NCBI GenBank assembly: GCA_003023165.1
Contig: PXSD01000026.1
Coordinates: forward strand, 1-12,233
DNA from: Halobacteriales archaeon QS_9_67_15
GTDB lineage: Archaea > Halobacteriota > Halobacteria > Halobacteriales > Haloarculaceae
Length of the DNA stretch: 12,233 nt
Reading direction: 5' to 3'
Shown: positions 1-5,868 of the stretch, piece by piece
Position numbering within the stretch: the first letter of the stretch is position 1
Layout of the letters: the number at the start of each line of letters is the position of its first letter
The notes under the pieces: model-generated
What the model was told of the DNA's origin: nothing
Databases searched by the model: none
Seen by the model: the letters and a program-made list of their open reading frames with translations, nothing else
Program-made: the position numbers and the translations under genes

Positions 1-1
1 G

Positions 2-148
2 GCCGCGGCCGCCGCCGAGGACGACGGACCGGAGACGGTGGACGCGTGGAAACTGGCGAGTCGGATGAAGTCGGTCGGTCGACGCCGGTGGCCGAAGACC
101 GTCCGCCGCGGCGAGGAATGGAAGGCGAGCGGGCGCGCACACTACTGA
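2..148 (+). CDS. C-terminal end of an unidentified protein (5' end outside window)
   Basis: This reading frame is open from the left edge and ends in TGA, giving the last 48 residues of a protein that ends KASGRAHY. Nearly all third codon positions are G or C, as in the real genes of this window, which is the main reason to believe it. The tail starts with Ala/Asp/Glu residues and then becomes basic and Trp/Lys/Arg-rich (WKLASRMKSV, RRRWPKTVRRGEEW). I do not recognise the family. It lies on the same strand as the thiolase, 66 bases upstream, and that gap contains an AT-rich patch that could be the thiolase promoter, so the two need not be cotranscribed. Confidence 0.5.
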   Translation, partial: AAAAAEDDGPETVDAWKLASRMKSVGRRRWPKTVRRGEEWKASGRAHY

Positions 149-214
149 CCGGCGCGTCGCGGTCGAATTCTGCCCACCGTAACCATCACATTATCCCCCT
201 TCGACGGGTCACGT

Positions 215-1363
215 ATGACAGTCGCAGTGATCGGTGCGTCGATGACGACGTTTGGCCAGCGCGAGGAGTGGATACGCGAGTTGGTCGCGCAGGCCGGGGA
301 GGCCGCGCTCGAGGACGCGGGCGTCGAGCCCGACGACGTCGAGCACCTCTACGTTTCGAACATGGCCAGCGGCGAGTTCGAGGGCCAGACGGGGATCATG
401 AACGTGTTGGCCCACGACCTCGGGCTCATGCCCGCCTACAGCGAACGGGTTGACCAGACCTCTTCGTCGGGTGGGGCCGGGATCTACGAAGCCTGGCAGT
501 CCGTCGCCTCGGGCGCGAGCGACGTGACCTTGCTCGTCGGGGGAGAGAAGATGACCCATCGCTCGACCGCCGAGTCGACCGACATCATCGCCTCGATCAC
601 CCACCCCGACGAGTACAAGCACGGGCTCACGCTCCCGTCGTTCGCGGGACTCACAGCCCGCCACTACCTCGAGCGGTTCGACGCGCCGCGGGAGTCCCTC
701 GCGAAGGTCGCGGTCAAGAACCACGGAAACGGCGTTGACAACCCCCACGCGCAGTTCCAGACGGAGATCGACGTCGAGACGGCCCTCGACAGTCCGATCG
801 TCGCCGACCCGCTCCGGCTGTACGACTTCTGTCCGATCACTGACGGCAGCGCCGGACTCGTGTTCACGACCGAGGAGAAGGCGGAGGCGATCACCGACAA
901 CTACGCGGTGGTGTCGGGCGTCGCGGGCGCGACGGACACGCACGTCGTTCACGAGCGCGACGACCCGACGGTGATGGGCGGCGTCGTCGAGTCCGCCGAC
1001 CGGGCCTACGAGATGGCGGGGCTCGGCCCCGAAGACGTCGACGTGGCCGAGCTCCACGACATGTTCACCATCCTCGAGTTCCTGCAGATGGAGGGCTGTG
1101 GCTTCGCCGAACACGGCGAGGCGTGGAAACAGATGGAGGAAGGGCGCACCGAGAAGGACGGGGAACTGCCGATCAACACCTCGGGCGGGCTGAAGTCGAA
1201 GGGCCATCCTCTCGGCGCCAGCGGTGTCGCACAGGGCTACGAGATATACAAACAACTCGTCGGCGAGGCGGGGCCGCGGCAGGTCGAGGCCGACACCGGC
1301 CTCGCGTGTAACGTCGGCGGGTTCGGGAACTGCGTCATCACCACCGTCATGGAGGCACGATAA
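215..1363 (+). CDS. Archaeal thiolase-like protein (acetyl-CoA C-acetyltransferase family)
   Basis: This 382-residue protein belongs to the archaeal/SCP2-like thiolase group, whose members condense or cleave acyl-CoA thioesters. The thiolase fold is visible from the N-terminal AVIGASMTTFG strand through VGGEKM to the C-terminal catalytic blocks: HDMFTILEF with His281, GGLKSKGHPLGASG with His331, and CNVGGFGNC with Cys365 and Cys373. Oddly, the place where thiolases carry the acyl-accepting Cys (pattern CASGG) reads TSSSGG, so Ser83 stands where the nucleophile is expected. The length is normal. The start is the ATG giving the usual short N-terminus; an AT-rich ACATTAT about 24 bases upstream is a weak TATA candidate. 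The stop codon overlaps the start of the DUF35 gene (TAATG). In archaea such pairs form thiolase/DUF35 complexes, for example with HMG-CoA synthase in mevalonate synthesis. Which acyl substrate this copy uses is unknown. Confidence 0.93.
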   Translation: MTVAVIGASMTTFGQREEWIRELVAQAGEAALEDAGVEPDDVEHLYVSNMASGEFEGQTGIMNVLAHDLGLMPAYSERVDQTSSSGGAGIYEAWQSVASGASDVTLLVGGEKMTHRSTAESTDIIASITHPDEYKHGLTLPSFAGLTARHYLERFDAPRESLAKVAVKNHGNGVDNPHAQFQTEIDVETALDSPIVADPLRLYDFCPITDGSAGLVFTTEEKAEAITDNYAVVSGVAGATDTHVVHERDDPTVMGGVVESADRAYEMAGLGPEDVDVAELHDMFTILEFLQMEGCGFAEHGEAWKQMEEGRTEKDGELPINTSGGLKSKGHPLGASGVAQGYEIYKQLVGEAGPRQVEADTGLACNVGGFGNCVITTVMEAR

Positions 1364-1740
1364 TGTCGTTCGACGCCTACGTCTGCGAGAACGGACACGT
1401 AACGTACCCCGGGCACACGCTCTGTCCCGACTGCGGCGAGAAACAGACGGAGACGCTGGACCTGAGCGACCGCATCGGCGAAGTCGTCACGTGGACCCAC
1501 AGCACGAAGACGCCGCCGGGCGTCCGCGCGCCGAACACGCTCGCGATCGTCGAGTTCGACCTCTCCGCCGAAGGCCTCGCCGACGAGTACGTCCGGGCCA
1601 TCGGGCAGGTCACCACCGACGAGGTCGAGACGGGCGACCCCGTCGAACCGGTGTACGCGGCGGAGCTCCGCGACCCCGACGTCGGGATCAGGGTCCCGGA
1701 GAGCCAGGGCTGGGACGGGTACCGCTTCGATCCGGTGTGA
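1363..1740 (+). CDS. DUF35 zinc-ribbon/OB-fold protein, thiolase partner
   Basis: This 125-residue protein has the two-part layout of DUF35 proteins: an N-terminal rubredoxin-like zinc ribbon and a C-terminal OB fold. The ribbon ligands are likely Cys8, His12 (CENGH), Cys21 and Cys24 (CPDC); the first knuckle is C-x3-H rather than the commoner C-x2-C. The OB part runs from about residue 35 (VVTWTHS) to the end (DGYRFDPV). In archaeal thiolase/HMG-CoA synthase complexes the DUF35 subunit bridges the enzymes and helps pass CoA intermediates. Here the ATG shares one base with the thiolase stop, so the two are translationally coupled, in line with a stoichiometric complex. The length is typical and the gene looks intact. 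Confidence 0.93.
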   Translation: MSFDAYVCENGHVTYPGHTLCPDCGEKQTETLDLSDRIGEVVTWTHSTKTPPGVRAPNTLAIVEFDLSAEGLADEYVRAIGQVTTDEVETGDPVEPVYAAELRDPDVGIRVPESQGWDGYRFDPV

Positions 1741-1876
1741 CCGGCGACTGACTGCACGCTCGACTGTCCTTCGGAGACCGCAAAGATCGGGGCCGGCGAT
1801 AGCCGGGCTGGGCCGGGCCGCCGAGACCGTGGCAGGTCGGGGTGGGGAGTGTCGGCCGTCAGCAGTGACCGGTAGG

Positions 1877-2368
1877 TCAGTCGGCAGTGGTGATGGGTGC
1901 GGACGCGGTGTCGTCGACGGACCCGCTCGTGTCGGCCTCGGCGAGCGCGGCTAACCCATCCGCTACCGAGCGGTAGTCGTCGCCGTCCGCGTGCGGGTAG
2001 ACGGCGGCGAGCCCCCCCGTTTCGTAGACGGCGACCGTGATCGCGGGGAACACGACCCAGTCTCCCTTCTCACCGGAGTCCATGGCGTAGCACTCGCGGA
2101 CGTCGAAAGACGGTCGCAAGGACACGCCACGGTCGCGGGCCCACCGCGAGTACTCGTCGTATCGGTCTCGGGCCTCCCGGTCGACCGGTCGCTCACAGCG
2201 GATCCGCTTCGGGCAGTCGATCACCTCGAACTCGTCGACCTGCCCGTCGGTCCCGAGCTCGCGAAGCCGCTCTCGGAGCCTGTCTCGCTGACGCGCCGCC
2301 GGCGACGGGAGCGTCTCCCGGACCGTCAGCACGACGCGCCGTCCCCCGCTGCGCTCGGTTGACGTCAT
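1877..2368 (-). CDS. Haloarchaeal HTH-domain protein (uncharacterised regulator-like)
   Basis: The 163-residue protein resembles a haloarchaea-specific family usually annotated as HTH-domain protein. It starts with a short strand (RVVLTVRETL), then a helical segment (RQRDRLRERLRELGTDGQVDEFEV), a middle RYDEYSRWARDRGVSL helix-turn and a strand block VVFPAITVAVYETGGLAAVYPH that is typical of the family. A disordered acidic tail follows. I assign it from memory of this pattern; target genes and DNA specificity are unknown. The gene is convergent with the thiolase pair. It has its own promoter: an AT-rich TATA-like element (minus strand ATTTATTATT) lies about 30 bases upstream of the ATG, and a 15-base perfect palindrome overlaps that element's upstream edge, which suggests autoregulation. 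Confidence 0.78.
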   Translation of the reverse strand: MTSTERSGGRRVVLTVRETLPSPAARQRDRLRERLRELGTDGQVDEFEVIDCPKRIRCERPVDREARDRYDEYSRWARDRGVSLRPSFDVRECYAMDSGEKGDWVVFPAITVAVYETGGLAAVYPHADGDDYRSVADGLAALAEADTSGSVDDTASAPITTAD

Positions 2369-2393
2369 AGGTATCCGTACCCACGGTGGGGTG

Positions 2394-2403
2394 AATAATA
2401 AAT
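2394..2403 (-). promoter_or_regulatory. TATA-like element of the HTH-protein gene
   Basis: On the minus strand this reads ATTTATTATT, in an AT-rich island inside otherwise very GC-rich DNA. Its centre is about 30 bases upstream of the ATG at 2368, predicting a transcript with a leader of only a few bases, which is common in haloarchaea. The island lies between two minus-strand genes, so the downstream gene is not simply cotranscribed with the acidic-tail protein gene upstream. Confidence 0.6.
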
Positions 2404-2414
2404 CATTATGATTT
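2400..2414. promoter_or_regulatory. Perfect 15-bp palindrome AAATCAT-T-ATGATTT at the promoter
   Basis: The arms AAATCAT and ATGATTT are perfect inverted repeats around one central base, and a further ATGATTT half-site follows at 2422-2428. The palindrome overlaps the upstream edge of the TATA-like element of the HTH-protein gene. A dimeric regulator bound here would cover the BRE/TATA region; that its own HTH product binds is inference. Confidence 0.5.
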
Positions 2415-2452
2415 TATATTTATGATTTCGCTCTCGGGGTATCGCCCCGACG

Positions 2453-3184
2453 CTACTCGTCCGCGGGCCCGGTGTCGTCGTCCCCGGGACTCCCTTCCGG
2501 CGACCCGTCCGAATCAGACGCGTCCGATACGCTGTCATCGTCCGCATCGACGGTATGGTCCTGTCCGTCTTCGCTCGCCAAACCACCGACGGCACTGTCG
2601 TCGGCGCCGGGCAGCTCGTCGAGTTCGCGCTTGATCGATTCGAGTTCCGCGTCGACGTCCACCTCGACCGGTTCGCTCGCCTCATCGGACTCCGACGCCT
2701 CGTCGGCGTCACTGCCGTTCTCGGTCCCGGCCTCGGCCCTGCGCGTGCTCTCCCGGATCCGGGACTGGATCTCGGCTCGAAGCTCGCGGGCGTCGTCCAG
2801 CAGCTCGGACGCCTCGTCGTCGTCCGGTCGTCCCTCGACAGCGTCCTGCAGTTCGACCAGCGCGTCGTCGAGTCGGGAGAGCGTCGTCTCGCTCGCGGAG
2901 CGCGCGCGGTCGCGGAGCTGTTCGGTCTCGGCGCGTGCCTGGTCGGCACCGTCGGCGAGCCGGAGCGCCCGCTGGAGGAGGCGGAGCGCACGGATGTTCG
3001 TCTCGAGCACGAGGATGAAGCCGGGAATGGCCACCTCGCTCGTGAACCGCCGGAGGTCGCTCGGCGTGGGGACCCGAGGCCCCCCTTCGGGCGGTCGGGG
3101 CTCGAGTTCCGCTTCGAGGTCACGGAGCGTCCTGACGAGGTCGGCGACCAGCCGCGCGATGTCCTCGTCGGAGTCGTTGGGCAT
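2453..3184 (-). CDS. Conserved haloarchaeal helical protein with acidic tail, function unknown
   Basis: Starting at the ATG that gives MPNDSDEDIARL, this is a 243-residue protein. The reading frame stays open upstream, but that part encodes the C-terminus of a decayed oxidoreductase, so the internal ATG is the sensible start; a run of seven T on the minus strand about 27 bases upstream could serve as TATA box. The N-terminal half is conserved-looking: a helix (IARLVADLVRTLRDLEAEL), a Pro-rich linker, then RRFTSEVAIPGFILVLETNI and RALRLLQRALRL, possibly a membrane-associated or amphipathic helix pair. The middle is coiled-coil-like and rich in Arg/Glu. The last 80 or so residues are Asp/Glu/Ser-rich and probably disordered. 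I recognise the N-terminal pattern from haloarchaeal proteins of unknown function only. Confidence 0.78.
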   Translation of the reverse strand: MPNDSDEDIARLVADLVRTLRDLEAELEPRPPEGGPRVPTPSDLRRFTSEVAIPGFILVLETNIRALRLLQRALRLADGADQARAETEQLRDRARSASETTLSRLDDALVELQDAVEGRPDDDEASELLDDARELRAEIQSRIRESTRRAEAGTENGSDADEASESDEASEPVEVDVDAELESIKRELDELPGADDSAVGGLASEDGQDHTVDADDDSVSDASDSDGSPEGSPGDDDTGPADE

Positions 3185-3265
3185 GTCCCGACCTTCGAGG
3201 GCCGACGAAAAAAACGTGCCCACTCGGACGACCCACCGATCCGCACAGTACGTCCGCCGCCTTCG

Positions 3266-3965
3266 GACGTCGACGTCCGGGAACGAGGGCGGCAGCGGTG
3301 TCGGCCGGCCCGGATCGGAGTCGATCGTCCGGAACGCGCTCTCGGCGGACGACGACCAAACTGCGGCCATGGTCTCGAGGACGTGCGCCGCGAGGGTGCC
3401 GCTGGTCCGGTGGTCCCAGTCGCCGCGGACCGCGCAGGCCAGGTCCGCGAGGCCGGCGCCGCGTCCGGCCGTGTACTCGTGTGTCGGCTCGACGGCCTCC
3501 CGCTCCTCGTCGCCGTCGCTCCGGACGCTGACGGGCCCCCCGAAGTGGTTCGGGTCCGGGAGCGCGAGCGTCGCATCGGTCCCGTAGATCTCGAACGCCG
3601 GTGACGGCAGGGTCGACGCTTGGATGTCGAAACTCGTCAGCAGATTCGCGGTCGCGCCGTTCGCGAAATCGACGACGCCCGCCTCGTGGGTCGGTACTTC
3701 GACGGGGATCTCCTCGCCCTTCCGCGGCTCGCTCCCGATGGTCCGCGTCTCCCGGGGACGCGATGACCTCCGCGTGGACGTGGGGCGGCGTCAGGTTGCC
3801 GATTGCCTCGACCGACTTGTCGTCGAGCAGTGCATCGGGCGCCATCGCTTCGATGCCGTGTTCGTCTGCCGTCGCCTCCGCCCGTTCGGCGTCGACGTCG
3901 GCACAGGCGACGACGTCGAAGGCGTCGAAGACGTCGTCGGCCGGGAGGCCGACGCACCGACACAC
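3266..3965 (-). pseudogene. Decayed Gfo/Idh/MocA-family oxidoreductase
   Basis: Two pieces of an NAD(P)-dependent sugar-type oxidoreductase are visible in different frames. The upstream piece reads FDVVACADVDAERAEATADE and continues to NLTPPHVHAEV, the second half of the Rossmann domain; the GxGxxG start of the fold and a clear start codon are missing. Right after HAEV the frame breaks near position 3755, and the matching C-terminal region resumes in another frame as ETRTIGSEPRKGEEIPVEVP, then THEAGVVDFANGATANLLTS and AFEIYGTDATLALPDPNHFG, ending PPSFPDVDV. Compared with a roughly 350-residue family member, the catalytic middle of about 110-120 residues is absent, so this is an out-of-frame internal deletion and not a single-base shift. 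No stop codon follows: the C-terminal frame runs directly into the downstream acidic-tail protein. The upstream end abuts the promoter of the divergent 60-residue gene. Confidence 0.85.
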
Positions 3966-4000
3966 GGCCCCGTTGTCACCACTCGCTACTGACCGCAACA

Positions 4001-4007
4001 CTTATTT
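4001..4007 (+). promoter_or_regulatory. TATA box of the 60-residue protein gene
   Basis: The AT-rich CTTATTT is centred about 28 bases upstream of the ATG at 4032, placing the transcription start within a few bases of the start codon (leaderless or nearly so). The DtxR-type operator sits immediately downstream, between TATA box and start. Confidence 0.65.
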
Positions 4008-4008
4008 C

Positions 4009-4024
4009 TTTAGGTTTGCCTAAA
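4009..4024. promoter_or_regulatory. DtxR/IdeR-type metal-regulator operator
   Basis: TTTAGG-TTTG-CCTAAA is an inverted repeat with perfect 6-base arms. Its core TTAGGTTTGCCTAA matches 13 of 14 positions of the first part of the classical DtxR/IdeR box TTAGGTTAGCCTAACCTAA. Placed directly between TATA box and start codon, it would block transcription when bound, so repression by a metal-loaded DtxR-family protein (SirR/Idr type in haloarchaea) is the natural reading. Which metal and which paralogue act here cannot be seen. Confidence 0.65.
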
Positions 4025-4031
4025 CCCAGGT

Positions 4032-4214
4032 ATGGAAGCAACGGACGAGTCGGCTGGTGGCCAGCGGTCATCGGAACCGGACTGGTCGGTGGACGAACGT
4101 GAGTGTCCCGCTCTCTCCGCGTACTCGACGACGGAAACCAGAACGGTGTTCACGGAGTCGGACAACGACAACGGGTGGATCGCGACCGACCTGACCGTCG
4201 ACGTGCGAAAGTAG
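4032..4214 (+). CDS. Small (60 aa) haloarchaeal protein, putatively metal-regulated
   Basis: A 60-residue soluble protein with a variable N-terminus rich in Ser/Glu/Asp and a more conserved-looking C-terminal half: ALSAYSTTETRTVFTESDND followed by GWIATDLTVDVRK. The Trp-Ile-Ala-Thr-Asp motif near the end looks familiar from small haloarchaeal proteins, but I cannot attach a function. There is no signal peptide or membrane segment, and one Cys (ECPAL). Support for reality comes from the promoter: TATA box, DtxR-type operator and ATG are arranged as in a repressed leaderless gene. It converges with dps, the stops being only a dozen bases apart. The predicted behaviour is expression under iron or manganese limitation. 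Confidence 0.72.
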   Translation: MEATDESAGGQRSSEPDWSVDERECPALSAYSTTETRTVFTESDNDNGWIATDLTVDVRK

Positions 4215-4226
4215 TGCTGCTGCGCC

Positions 4227-4775
4227 TTATCGGCTCATCGCCGCGTCGGTGACCAGCGTGTCGTCCTCGAGGTAGTGTTCGATGTGGTGAGCGTCTTCTT
4301 CGGTCTGGACTAGGATCTCGCGGAGGAGTTCCGCGGTGGCGTGGTCGCCCAGGTCCGTCGCGAGCTCGACGTGCTCGCGGAGACTCTCGATGATGTCGCC
4401 GTACATCTCGAGGTCGTTCTCCAGCGACGTGCGGATGTCGTAGACATCGTCGCCCTCGAACTCGACGGTCGCCGTCTCGGTCTGGTTCACCGGGTTCGAC
4501 ACCGGCGTCCCGCCCAGCGCCTGCAGGCGCTCTGCGAGCACGTCGGCCGCTTCCTCGGCCTCCATCGCCGCGTCGCCGAGGAACAGGTGCAGGTCGCGGA
4601 ACTCCGCTCCCTCGACGTTCCAGTGGTGTTTCTTCAGCTGGTGGTAGAGCATGTACGTCGACGCCAGGTCCGTGTTCAGAGCGTCGACGATCTGTTCCGC
4701 CTTCCCCTGCTCGAGGCGAAGTTCGTTGTCGTCGACTGTGCCGGCTTCCTGGAGGACGCGCTTTTGGGTGCTCAT
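4227..4775 (-). CDS. dpsA: DpsA, ferritin-like DNA/iron protection protein
   Basis: The 182-residue protein is a Dps-family ferritin, which oxidises Fe(II) and stores it in a dodecameric shell, protecting DNA from peroxide. The dimer-interface ferroxidase ligands are visible: His51 in KHHWNVEG, His63 in DLHLFLGD, then Asp78 and Glu82 in ADVLAERLQALGG. The C-terminal helix (LREILVQTEEDAHHIEHYLED) is acidic and His-bearing. The protein is strongly acidic like other haloarchaeal DpsA. The start is the ATG giving MSTQKRV; a CTTTAA element about 30 bases upstream fits a short-leader promoter. An inverted repeat further upstream shares the geometry of the DtxR-type operator of the neighbouring convergent gene, pointing to iron-linked control. 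Confidence 0.96.
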   Translation of the reverse strand: MSTQKRVLQEAGTVDDNELRLEQGKAEQIVDALNTDLASTYMLYHQLKKHHWNVEGAEFRDLHLFLGDAAMEAEEAADVLAERLQALGGTPVSNPVNQTETATVEFEGDDVYDIRTSLENDLEMYGDIIESLREHVELATDLGDHATAELLREILVQTEEDAHHIEHYLEDDTLVTDAAMSR

Positions 4776-4803
4776 TTCACCCTACTGTACGACCGCGTGA
4801 CCC

Positions 4804-4809
4804 TTAAAG
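4804..4809 (-). promoter_or_regulatory. Candidate TATA box of dpsA
   Basis: The minus strand reads CTTTAA here, about 30 bases upstream of the dpsA ATG. Spacing fits a nearly leaderless transcript. The match to a haloarchaeal TATA consensus is modest. Confidence 0.45.
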
Positions 4810-4830
4810 ATACCTACTTGGAAAGATATT

Positions 4831-4846
4831 TTTTGGATAGCCAAAA
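4831..4846. promoter_or_regulatory. Inverted repeat TTTTGG-ATAG-CCAAAA upstream of dpsA
   Basis: Perfect 6-base arms around a 4-base spacer, the same layout as the DtxR-type operator at 4009-4024; both fit TTTNGGNNNNCCNAAA. It lies roughly 30 bases upstream of the dpsA TATA candidate, where activators more often bind than repressors. A metal-dependent regulator with opposite effects on the two genes would make sense, but this is inference. Confidence 0.5.
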
Positions 4847-4949
4847 CTCGATTTCCGTATTACACAATCATATCCGTCCATTTACTGAATCATGTGGCCG
4901 AACCGATTCGGTTCAGCGAACGGGAAAGCGGTTCGATTCCGTCCGGGAG

Positions 4950-5042
4950 TCAGGGTCGCGTCAGCACGAGCGCTGCGTCGGCGTCGAGTCGAGCGACCTC
5001 GACCCCGTCCTCGTCGCTCGCAGCGCGAGCCTGTCGGTCGTG
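4950..5042 (-). pseudogene. Out-of-frame 3' remnant of the preceding small gene
   Basis: In the alternative minus-strand frame, 30 residues from HDRQARAASDEDG to DADAALVLTRP end in a TGA two codons beyond the stop of the disrupted frame. The composition is typical haloarchaeal (Asp/Glu/Ala-rich), unlike the overlapping translation. It reads as the original C-terminus, joined to the N-terminal part by an out-of-frame deletion of unknown size. Confidence 0.5.
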
Positions 5043-5239
5043 GGCGTCCGTCCGACGAGCGGGTCCTGGTGGAAGTAGTTGCGCCACTCGTAGACGATGT
5101 CCTCGACGCCGGGGAGCTCGCGCACGTTCGCCTGGTGTGCCCGGACGAGTTCGGTGAGACGACCCGGTTCGACCGCGTGGTCCGCGGCGACAGCGTCGAT
5201 CACGCGCTCCTCGAACGCCGCGAGTTCGTCTCTGGTCAT
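4961..5239 (-). CDS. Small haloarchaeal protein, 3' end apparently frameshifted
   Basis: From the ATG giving MTRDELAAFEERVIDAVAAD the frame encodes 92 residues. The first 65 look like a genuine, conserved-style haloarchaeal protein: HQANVRELPGVEDIVYEWRN then YFHQDPLVGRT. After that the frame turns into Arg/Thr/Ser-rich text (TTDRLALRATRTGSRS) unlike haloarchaeal protein. A different frame right there supplies a plausible acidic C-terminus (HDRQARAASDEDG, ending VLTRP). I therefore think the gene has lost a segment and changed frame near 5040-5047, although a shortened product could still be made. The function is unknown. The gene is divergent from the YbaK-type gene and seems to share its TATA element. 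Confidence 0.6.
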   Translation of the reverse strand: MTRDELAAFEERVIDAVAADHAVEPGRLTELVRAHQANVRELPGVEDIVYEWRNYFHQDPLVGRTPTTDRLALRATRTGSRSLDSTPTQRSC

Positions 5240-5265
5240 TCGACCGGATCGACGGCGCCAGCGCA

Positions 5266-5271
5266 TTTATA
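5266..5271. promoter_or_regulatory. Possible shared bidirectional TATA element
   Basis: TTTATA on the plus strand (TATAAA on the minus) is centred 25-26 bases before the ATG of the YbaK-type gene and 29-30 bases before the ATG of the divergent small gene. No other AT-rich stretch exists in the 54-base gap, so both near-leaderless promoters appear to use one element. Confidence 0.55.
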
Positions 5272-5293
5272 CCCCCGCTCCGTACACGCGGTC

Positions 5294-5767
5294 ATGCACC
5301 TACGAGCCGCAGCCTTCGCGGAGCAGGCCGAAGAACTGGGCGTCGACGTCGACGTACACGAGTTCCCCGAGGGGACGAAAACCGCAGCAGACGCGGCCAA
5401 GGCGGTCGGGTGTGACGTGGCACAGATCGCTAGTTCCATCGCCATGGTCGCGGACGGCCTCGTCGTCGTCGTGACCAGCGGCGCGAACAGGGTCAGCGAG
5501 CGACGACTCGCCGACCTGCGCGGCGTCGACCCGGACCGGGTCCGGATGGCCGAAGCGGAAGCGGTGAAAGACACGCTCGGGTGGGCCATCGGCGGCGTCC
5601 CGCCGTTCTGTCACAACGTGGACGTTCCAGTTTACCTGGACGAGACGCTCCGGGAGTTCGAGACCGTCTGGGCCGCCGCCGGGACGCCACGGGCGGTGTT
5701 CCCCGTCGACCCCGAGCGGATCCAGACGCTCTCGGACGCGACCCCTGCCATCGTCGCCGAGGAGTGA
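5294..5767 (+). CDS. YbaK/EbsC-family aminoacyl-tRNA deacylase
   Basis: The 157-residue protein matches the YbaK/ProX editing-domain family, freestanding enzymes that hydrolyse mischarged tRNA (typically Cys-, Ala- or Ser-tRNA) in trans. Family features include FPEGTKTAADAAKAVGCDVA near the N-terminus with the conserved Lys of the editing pocket, then IASSIAMVADGLVVVVTSGA, then the glycine-rich AIGGVPPFCHNVDVPVYLDE block and the closing VWAAAGTPRAVF. The length is usual for the family. An ATG at 5294 gives the family's compact N-terminus (MHLRAAAFAEQAEELG); the long open frame upstream is out of character and lies across the promoter. The exact tRNA specificity cannot be told from sequence. 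It is transcribed alone, since the next gene has its own TATA box. Confidence 0.92.
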   Translation: MHLRAAAFAEQAEELGVDVDVHEFPEGTKTAADAAKAVGCDVAQIASSIAMVADGLVVVVTSGANRVSERRLADLRGVDPDRVRMAEAEAVKDTLGWAIGGVPPFCHNVDVPVYLDETLREFETVWAAAGTPRAVFPVDPERIQTLSDATPAIVAEE

Positions 5768-5809
5768 CGGCGACGGATCACGCGATAGCTCTGCTGAACA
5801 CCGTGCCCT

Positions 5810-5830
5810 CCTGCGGTCTGAGAGCGCAGG
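5810..5830. promoter_or_regulatory. Inverted repeat CCTGCG/CGCAGG ahead of the acd promoter
   Basis: Six-base perfect arms separated by nine bases end four bases before the TATA box of the acetyl-CoA synthetase gene. It could be an operator for that operon or a hairpin ending the YbaK-type transcript. GC-rich arms of this size arise by chance fairly often in this DNA, so support is limited. Confidence 0.3.
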
Positions 5831-5834
5831 GCAG

Positions 5835-5842
5835 TTTATAAA
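5835..5842 (+). promoter_or_regulatory. TATA box of the acetyl-CoA synthetase operon
   Basis: TTTATAAA is the best TATA match in the window. Its centre lies about 30 bases before the ATG at 5869, predicting a leader of about four bases and thus no Shine-Dalgarno use for the first gene. Confidence 0.75.
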
Positions 5843-5868
5843 CGCGGGCGCCCCGAAGCCCGGAGTGG

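Noticed and set aside
46..453. 135-residue Arg/Gly-rich plus-strand frame at the left edge
   Set aside because: It overlaps both the real partial gene end and the thiolase in another frame and has shadow-type composition.
209..1255. 348-residue minus-strand frame across the thiolase
   Set aside because: It lies wholly opposite a clearly identified thiolase. Its Arg/Val/Leu/Asp-rich text is the usual antisense image of GC-rich haloarchaeal genes.
2472..3587. Long Ser/Ala/Arg-rich plus-strand frame
   Set aside because: It is antisense to the acidic-tail protein and the oxidoreductase remnant; Ser runs come from reversed Asp/Glu/Ala codons.
3120..4001. Treating the 293-codon minus frame as one intact gene
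   Set aside because: Only the first part matches an oxidoreductase. After HAEV it becomes Arg/Pro/Gly text while the true C-terminus continues in another frame, so it is a disrupted gene.
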